DNA from: Thermasporomyces composti
GTDB taxonomy: Bacteria; Actinomycetota; Actinomycetes; Propionibacteriales; Actinopolymorphaceae
NCBI RefSeq assembly: GCF_003386795.1
Contig: NZ_QTUC01000001.1
Location: 2,728,001 to 2,792,000 of the forward strand
Length of the DNA: 64,000 nt
Direction: 5' to 3'
Shown: in pieces, positions 59,710-64,000 of the stretch
Numbering within the stretch: position 1 is the first letter of the stretch
Layout of the letters: each line of letters begins with the position of its first letter
Translations under genes and position numbers: made by a program
Notes under the pieces: generated by a model
Seen by the model: only the letters and a program-made list of their open reading frames with translations
The model's database searches: none
Told to the model about the DNA's origin: nothing

Positions 59710-59755
59710 GTCAGGCAGACGCCGTCAGACAGTCGTCAGGCAGACGCCGTCAGAC
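59710..59755. repeat. Two perfect 21-base direct repeats at the glycosyltransferase 3' end
   Basis: A 21-base unit beginning GTCAGGCAGACGCCGTCAG starts at 59710 and again at 59735 (offset 25). Related CCGTTGGACAGAC and CCGTCAGACGG elements stand just before. The second copy overlaps the stop codon of the minus-strand glycosyltransferase. Confidence 0.6.
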
Positions 59756-60670
59756 GATGGGTGGTCGCCCGAGCATGGTCATCCGCCACACCGTCCGCCA
59801 GCGCAGGGGGCGCCGCGGTCCGCAGGGTGAGGTCCAGCCCTCGATGAAGCCGCCGAACCAGGCGCGCAGTCCGGCCAGTGGCGGGCGACGGACGAGCGTG
59901 ATGAGGATCCACATGCCGAGGTAGATCGGCACCAGGACGGCGGGAAGGTTGCGTCGTGCGAGCCAGACCCGGTTCCGCGCGTTGAGCCGGTAGTAGAGCG
60001 CGTGGCGGGTTGGCGAGGTCCGCGGGTGGCGAAGCACGATGTCCGGGCGGTAGTCGATGCGCCAGCCCGCGTCGAGCGCGCGCCACGCGACGTCGGTCTC
60101 CTCGTGCGCGAAGAAGTAGTCCGTTGGCCAGTCACCGGCCTGGTCGAACACAGCCATACGAACCGCGCTCCCGCCACCGAGGAAGGTCGTGACCTGTGAC
60201 GGCCGGAGCGGGTCGCTCGCGCGAAGCCGCGGGACGTGACGGCGCTGTGTGGCGCCGGTCTCGTCGACGATGCGAAAGCTGATGATGCCGAGCTTGGGGT
60301 CGGCGGCGAACGCGGCGCGCACCTTTTCCGCGGCATAGGGGTCAGGCAGGTACCCGTCGTCGTCGAGGAACATGACGACGTCCACGTCGTTCGAGACTCG
60401 AAGCGCCGTCAACGCGGCGTTGCGGCCTCCCGCCACGCCGATGTTCCGCGGGATCACGATGCCCTGGACGCCTGCCGGCAGCTGCGGCAGCGTCGTGCCA
60501 TTACCGACGACGACGATCCGCATCGGAGGGCCCGCCTGGGCCAGGACGGACTTGAGGAGCGCGGTGAGCTCGGCAGGTCGGTCGCCCATCGTGAGGATGA
60601 CGACCCCGAGCCGCACCCGCGCGGCGACTGCCGTGCGGGTGGCGGTCCGCGGCTGGCCGATTGCCCTCAC
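59750..60670 (-). CDS. Glycosyltransferase family 2 protein
   Basis: 306 residues, GT-A fold. VVILTMGDRPAELTALL opens the nucleotide-sugar domain; NIGVAGGRNAAL, FLDDDGYLPDP (metal-binding DxD-like) and the HEETDVAWR acceptor/catalytic motif follow. A hydrophobic segment near residues 240-260 (VPIYLGMWILITLV) may attach it to the membrane. Most like rhamnosyl- or galactofuranosyl-type GT2 enzymes of cell-wall glycan synthesis. GTG start after GGGGGG. Product unknown. Confidence 0.85.
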   Translation of the reverse strand: MRAIGQPRTATRTAVAARVRLGVVILTMGDRPAELTALLKSVLAQAGPPMRIVVVGNGTTLPQLPAGVQGIVIPRNIGVAGGRNAALTALRVSNDVDVVMFLDDDGYLPDPYAAEKVRAAFAADPKLGIISFRIVDETGATQRRHVPRLRASDPLRPSQVTTFLGGGSAVRMAVFDQAGDWPTDYFFAHEETDVAWRALDAGWRIDYRPDIVLRHPRTSPTRHALYYRLNARNRVWLARRNLPAVLVPIYLGMWILITLVRRPPLAGLRAWFGGFIEGWTSPCGPRRPLRWRTVWRMTMLGRPPIV

Positions 60671-60712
60671 ATAACCCCCCGCTCACGCCCTGGCGGAAGA
60701 AGTGACAGATGG

Positions 60713-60740
60713 AAAGTACCCCGCGACGGATCGTAACGAA
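60713..60740 (-). promoter_or_regulatory. Candidate promoter TTCGTT-16-TACTTT for the glycosyltransferase
   Basis: Read on the minus strand, TTCGTT (60740-60735) and TACTTT (60718-60713) are 16 bases apart and lie about 45 bases before the GTG at 60670. Moderate match to the sigma-70-like consensus; no other candidate was seen in the 212-base gap. Confidence 0.4.
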
Positions 60741-60882
60741 CTATGGGTCGATTCGGGGGGAATGCGCGAGTGCGGCTGGCCCGGTCACGGGGCGCTCGGG
60801 GCTGGGCCGGCTCGTCACGACGTGCCTGGCGATCATGGCCGGGTCGGTCCGCTGTGAGGGTTGGCGGTGCTGCCGTGCGGAG

Positions 60883-61350
60883 TCAGCCGCGGCGCGGCGC
60901 GTCCTGCCTCGCCGCGTGCTCGGCCAGCCCTGAGGCACAGGCCTCGATGAACTCCGTCAAGATCCGCCGGTAGAGCCAGCCGGTCCCAGGCAGCTTCGGC
61001 AGGAAGGACGAGCGCCAGTGGATGGTCGTGCCGCCCTCGGTGGGTTCGAGGTCGACGTCGGCCCGGTAGTCGCGGAGCGGCAGCCCGGAGAGGAAGGCGT
61101 AGCTGAACCTGCGCCCGGGCACGAGCTCCACGACCTGTTCGCGGCTGGTGACCTTGCTCCCGCGCCAGCGGCTGCGGAAGACCCGGATAGCGCCGACCCC
61201 CTCCGGATCCTCGCCGTCCGCGGGCTGTTCCAGCTCGAAGGATCCGATGGGGGACCACTGAGGCCAGCTGGCGCCGTCGCGAAGCAAGGCGTACACGGTG
61301 TCGGGGTGCGCGGTGGTGTGCGCGCGGACGTCGATGTGCTGCCGTTTCAC
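60883..61350 (-). CDS. SRPBCC (START/Bet v1-like) family protein
   Basis: 155 residues. The N-terminus (DVRAHTTAHPDTVYALLRDGASWPQWSPI) is the polyketide-cyclase/dehydrase-type helix-grip start, and the C-terminal helix reads LYRRILTEFIEACASGLAEHA. GTG start, GGAGGGGG upstream. Divergent from a TetR gene with a shared operator, so it is probably the target of that regulator. Ligand unknown; family members bind hydrophobic compounds. Confidence 0.82.
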   Translation of the reverse strand: MKRQHIDVRAHTTAHPDTVYALLRDGASWPQWSPIGSFELEQPADGEDPEGVGAIRVFRSRWRGSKVTSREQVVELVPGRRFSYAFLSGLPLRDYRADVDLEPTEGGTTIHWRSSFLPKLPGTGWLYRRILTEFIEACASGLAEHAARQDAPRRG

Positions 61351-61374
61351 TGCCCCCTCCGCGGGTGAACCATG

Positions 61375-61397
61375 TGGTACATGTACCAGATGGTACA
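61375..61397. promoter_or_regulatory. Overlapping TetR-type operator: TGGTACA TGTACCA GA TGGTACA
   Basis: Three alternating half-sites form a perfect 14-base palindrome TGGTACATGTACCA (61375-61388) and a second inverted repeat TGTACCA-GA-TGGTACA (61382-61397) that shares its middle half-site. It lies in the 69-base divergent space between the SRPBCC and TetR genes, ideal for one regulator controlling both. Confidence 0.75.
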
Positions 61398-61419
61398 GAG
61401 GCGATCGTGAGGAGACACG

Positions 61420-62064
61420 GTGGGTGACGCGCGACAGCGACTGCTGGCAGGAGCGATCGAGTACGTCGCGGAGAACGGCGTCAACAACCTCACCCTGAGG
61501 CGGCTCGCCGCCGAGCTCGGCACCAGCCACCGCATGCTGCTCTACCACTTCGGCTCCAAAGAGGGCCTGCTCGTCGAGGTGGTCCGGGAGGTGGAACGGC
61601 GGCAACGCCAGGCGCTGGCGGAGCTCGAGCGAGAGCTCGACGCCAACGTCGACGGTGTCGCCGCGGCGGCCGAGTTGACCCGGCGCTTCTGGGCTCGGCT
61701 GGCCGATCCGGCCATGGCTCGGTACGAGCGACTGTTCTTCGAGCTCTACGGCCACGCGCTCCAGCGCGACCCGGGGGCGGCACCGCTCCTCGACGGTGTC
61801 GTCGAGAGCTGGCTGGCGCCGCTCACCGAGCTCGTCCGGACCTTGGGCGTCCCGGCGGAGTCGGCGCCGGCCCGGGCCCGACTCGGCCTGGCGGTCGTGC
61901 GCGGCCTCCTTCTCGACCTGCTCGCCACCGGTGACCGTGCTGGCGTGGACGCGGCGCTGGAGGAGTTCATCGCTGGTTTCACCCATCACGACGCGGCACA
62001 GTCGGGTGACGGTGCCGCGGGTCGGCCGAGTGGCCCGGTCAGTGCGGACAGCGCATCCAGCTGA
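61420..62064 (+). CDS. TetR/AcrR-family transcriptional regulator
   Basis: 214 residues. HTH at about 22-45 (NLTLRRLAAELGTSHRMLLYHFGSKEGLL), then an all-helical ligand domain with ARYERLFFELYG. GTG start with GAGGAGA 6 bases upstream. Divergent from the SRPBCC gene with the palindrome TGGTACATGTACCA between them, which it most likely binds. Ligand unknown. Confidence 0.87.
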   Translation: MGDARQRLLAGAIEYVAENGVNNLTLRRLAAELGTSHRMLLYHFGSKEGLLVEVVREVERRQRQALAELERELDANVDGVAAAAELTRRFWARLADPAMARYERLFFELYGHALQRDPGAAPLLDGVVESWLAPLTELVRTLGVPAESAPARARLGLAVVRGLLLDLLATGDRAGVDAALEEFIAGFTHHDAAQSGDGAAGRPSGPVSADSASS

Positions 62065-62081
62065 CCACCGGGCGCGGGCGG

Positions 62082-62519
62082 ATGGTGGGACGAGACGCGG
62101 GAAATGGGCACCGTGTGACGTTCACCGAGGTGATGAGCTGGGCCGCCCGAGGTTTCGACGGGCTCGGAGTCGTCGTCCTCCTCGTCGGTCTGGTGTGGTC
62201 TCTCGTGCTTGCGGCGCGCATCTGGCGGCGCAGTGGGGAAGGCCGACAGGGGTATCACGCGCTCCGGGAATCCTTCGGTGGCGTGCTTCTCCTCGCCGTG
62301 GAGATCCTGGTGGCGGCCGACCTGATCAGGACCGTCGCCGTCGCGCCGACGCTCGAGAACGTGGCGGGCCTGGGGCTGGTCGTGGTGATCCGGACCCTGC
62401 TCAGCTTCTCGCTCCAGATCGAGATGGAAGGCGTGGTTCCGTGGCGGCGTGGCCTGACCGGCGGGCTCGGCCGGGCGACGGCGCGGGCGAACCCGCCCCT
62501 GGAGCCGCCACCTGGGTGA
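62082..62519 (+). CDS. DUF1622 family membrane protein
   Basis: Up to 145 residues with three hydrophobic segments: GLGVVVLLVGLVWSLVLAA, FGGVLLLAVEILVAADLI, and LGLVVVIRTLLSFSLQIEME. The tail RTLLSFSLQIEMEG is typical of DUF1622. A GTG at 62115 (VTFTEVMSW) is an alternative start that fits the family length better; neither has a strong ribosome binding site. Starts 17 bases after the TetR stop and may be co-transcribed. Confidence 0.72.
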   Translation: MVGRDAGNGHRVTFTEVMSWAARGFDGLGVVVLLVGLVWSLVLAARIWRRSGEGRQGYHALRESFGGVLLLAVEILVAADLIRTVAVAPTLENVAGLGLVVVIRTLLSFSLQIEMEGVVPWRRGLTGGLGRATARANPPLEPPPG

Positions 62520-62528
62520 GGCGGGCGC

Positions 62529-62774
62529 TCAGCTCCCCCTCTTGCGTCGGAACTCACGGCGAGCGCGCGCCGGGCCGGCGCCTTCTCGCAGCTTCGGCTC
62601 GGCGTAGCTGGCACCGCCAGCGAGATGCCGTGCCTGGTGGTGCCGCTGCTTACGTTGGAGAGTCTCCAGGAACTTGCGGCGTACCTCGTCATCCTCCACG
62701 CCGCGCGCGGCGTCCGGTGTCTCAGGCCCGCCCGTCCTGCTGGGCTCGTGGGTGTCGTGATCCTGGCCGACCAT
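62529..62774 (-). CDS. DUF5302 family small protein
   Basis: 81 residues, charged. [16 protein letters not shown] and the C-terminal REFRRKRGS agree with the actinobacterial DUF5302 pattern (RRKFxEALxRK near the start and REFRRKSG at the end). Ends 9 bases from the convergent DUF1622 stop. No function is known. Confidence 0.7.
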   Translation of the reverse strand: MVGQDHDTHEPSRTGGPETPDAARGVEDDEVRRKFLETLQRKQRHHQARHLAGGASYAEPKLREGAGPARARREFRRKRGS

Positions 62775-62957
62775 GGGTGCAGCCTGTCATGCGCAGCGGG
62801 GCGGAGGCGAGCTTTCCCGGGGTTTGTGTCGTGCCGAGCGTGCGTCAAGCCTGTCGGACACCGCGTTTGGTGCGGCGAGGCGCGGGGAGTCTTCTCTCAT
62901 CGACAGCGGCGTGCTCGACGGCCGCGCATGCCGTCGGCGACCAGTTGGGGGACCTCG

Positions 62958-64000
62958 GTGGCCACACTGCGCACGGAGACAGCGGCACAGCCGGGTGAGC
63001 GCCCACGCCCGCGACACGCCCGAGGCCGGGCCATCGTCCGGTGGATAACGACGACCGACCACAAGCTCATCGGCCAGCTCTACCTCGCCACCTCGTTCGT
63101 CTTCTTCCTGCTCGCCGGCTTGATGGCCATGTTCATGCGCGCCGAGCTGGCGGTTCCCGGCCTCCAGCTGTTCGGCTCCGACCGAGGGCCGGAGATCTAC
63201 AACGAGCTGTTCACCATGCACGGCACGATCATGCTGCTCCTGTTCGCGACACCGCTGTTCGTCGGCTTCGCGAACGTCATCATGCCGTTGCAGATCGGCG
63301 CGCCGGACGTGGCGTTCCCGCGCCTGAACATGCTGAGCTACTGGATGTTCCTGTTCGGCGGGCTCATCGTGATGGGTGGCTTCCTCACGCCGCACGGCCC
63401 GGCGTCCTTCGGCTGGACCGCGTACCCGACGCTCAGCGAAGCGCGACACTCGTCCTACATCGGCGCGGACCTGTGGGTCATGGGGCTCTACCTGGCGGGT
63501 CTCGGCACGATCCTCGGCGGTGTCAACTTCGTCACGACGATCTTCTGCATGCGGGCGCCGGGCATGACGATGTTCCGGATGCCGATCTTCACCTGGAACA
63601 CGCTGCTCACCAGTGTGATGGTCCTGCTCGCGTTCCCGATCCTCGCGGGCGCCTTGGTCATGCTCGAGGCGGACCGACGGCTCGGCACGCACATCTACGA
63701 CGCCGCGCACGGCGGGCCCATCCTGTATCAGCACCTGTTCTGGTTCTTCGGCCACCCCGAGGTCTACATCATCGCGCTGCCCTTCTTCGGCATCATCACC
63801 GAGATCATCCCGGTCTTCAGTCGCAAGCCCCTCTTCGGCTACGTCGGCATGGTGGTGGCCACCATCGCCATCGCGCTGCTCTCGATGGCCGTGTGGGCGC
63901 ACCACATGTTCGTGACCGGGGCCGTCAACCTGCCGTTCTTCTCGCTCATGACGTTCCTGATCGCGGTGCCCACGGGCATCAAGTTCTTCAACTGGATCGG
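62958..64000 (+). CDS. ctaD: Cytochrome c oxidase subunit I (3' truncated by window edge)
   Basis: Haem-copper oxidase catalytic subunit; 347 residues visible. GTG start with GGGGGA 5 bases upstream gives [11 protein letters not shown] then [14 protein letters not shown], the usual A-type oxidase start. Conserved ligands: His in FTMHGTIML (low-spin haem), HPEVY (Cu-B His and the cross-linked Tyr), and the His pair in WAHHMFVTG. Six or more membrane helices are seen. The gene runs off the window. Proton-channel residues beyond the visible part cannot be judged. Confidence 0.93.
   Translation, partial: MATLRTETAAQPGERPRPRHARGRAIVRWITTTDHKLIGQLYLATSFVFFLLAGLMAMFMRAELAVPGLQLFGSDRGPEIYNELFTMHGTIMLLLFATPLFVGFANVIMPLQIGAPDVAFPRLNMLSYWMFLFGGLIVMGGFLTPHGPASFGWTAYPTLSEARHSSYIGADLWVMGLYLAGLGTILGGVNFVTTIFCMRAPGMTMFRMPIFTWNTLLTSVMVLLAFPILAGALVMLEADRRLGTHIYDAAHGGPILYQHLFWFFGHPEVYIIALPFFGIITEIIPVFSRKPLFGYVGMVVATIAIALLSMAVWAHHMFVTGAVNLPFFSLMTFLIAVPTGIKFFNWI

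Noticed and set aside
61351-61989. Upstream extension of the SRPBCC frame
   Set aside because: It runs antisense through the TetR gene; the GTG at 61350 has a strong ribosome binding site and gives the family length.
62787-63905. A 372-codon minus-strand frame opposite ctaD
   Set aside because: Glu/Arg/His-rich antisense of a membrane protein; ctaD has all haem and copper ligands.

Overview
This 64 kb window has the high GC, strong third-position bias, frequent GTG starts and ATGA/GTGA gene overlaps of an actinobacterial chromosome. The gene content agrees: a DUF3516 RNA helicase, a DUF5302 protein, a Wag31-like DivIVA protein, twin-arginine lipoprotein solute-binding proteins, and CUT1 transporters without their own ATPase. 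A soil or compost actinomycete (for example Actinopolymorphaceae or Jiangellaceae relatives) would fit, but I cannot assign the species from sequence alone. I recognised no rRNA, tRNA, CRISPR array or insertion sequence.

Layout. (A) 2-3244 is the 3' part of a modular GH92 alpha-mannosidase. (B) 3302-10094 is a sugar-acid and sugar uptake locus: an enolase-superfamily dehydratase and an SDR, divergent from a solute-binding protein, two permeases and a secreted beta-propeller protein. (C) 10328-12488 is an FGGY kinase with a histidine phosphatase. (D) 12704-29006 is one very compact 16-ORF operon: a CUT1 transporter with two ATPases, a DeoR regulator, a HAD phosphatase, a fused DhaK-DhaL kinase, an RpiB-type isomerase, a 22-codon ORF, a 2-hydroxyacid dehydrogenase, two FGGY kinases, two class II aldolases and a GlpD-type dehydrogenase. 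It looks like a glycerol/tetritol or other polyol catabolic operon. (E) 29070-33164 holds a helicase, a HAD hydrolase and a methyltransferase. (F) 33843-37166 encodes a P-loop protein with about twelve 36-residue TPR-like repeats, followed by a P450. (G) 38831-43010 holds a truncated haemoglobin, flavohaemoglobin and DivIVA-like operon flanked by two paralogous membrane coiled-coil proteins. (H) 43107-47692 holds a hydrolase, a transmembrane Ser/Thr kinase and a lipoprotein. (I) 47761-56809 is a second carbohydrate locus: two Gfo/Idh/MocA oxidoreductases, a GHL6-like glycosidase, a second enolase-superfamily dehydratase and an ATPase-less CUT1 transporter. (J) 57478-59279 is a kaiB-kaiC operon. 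(K) 59368-64000 holds a glycosyltransferase, a TetR/SRPBCC divergent pair, two small conserved proteins and the start of cytochrome oxidase subunit I.

Two things stand out. First, a complete two-gene kaiBC operon without kaiA in a heterotrophic actinobacterium; the KaiC-like protein keeps both P-loops and the C-terminal Ser-Ser pair, but has Asp-Glu instead of Glu-Glu in the second ATPase domain. Second, the 16 kb polyol operon, whose RpiB-like protein has lost the ring-opening histidine and whose DhaK domain has GHYPAF where dihydroxyacetone kinases have GHEPAH. Both changes suit four-carbon sugar phosphates. Several short tandem repeats and palindromic operators lie in the leaders of the sugar genes.
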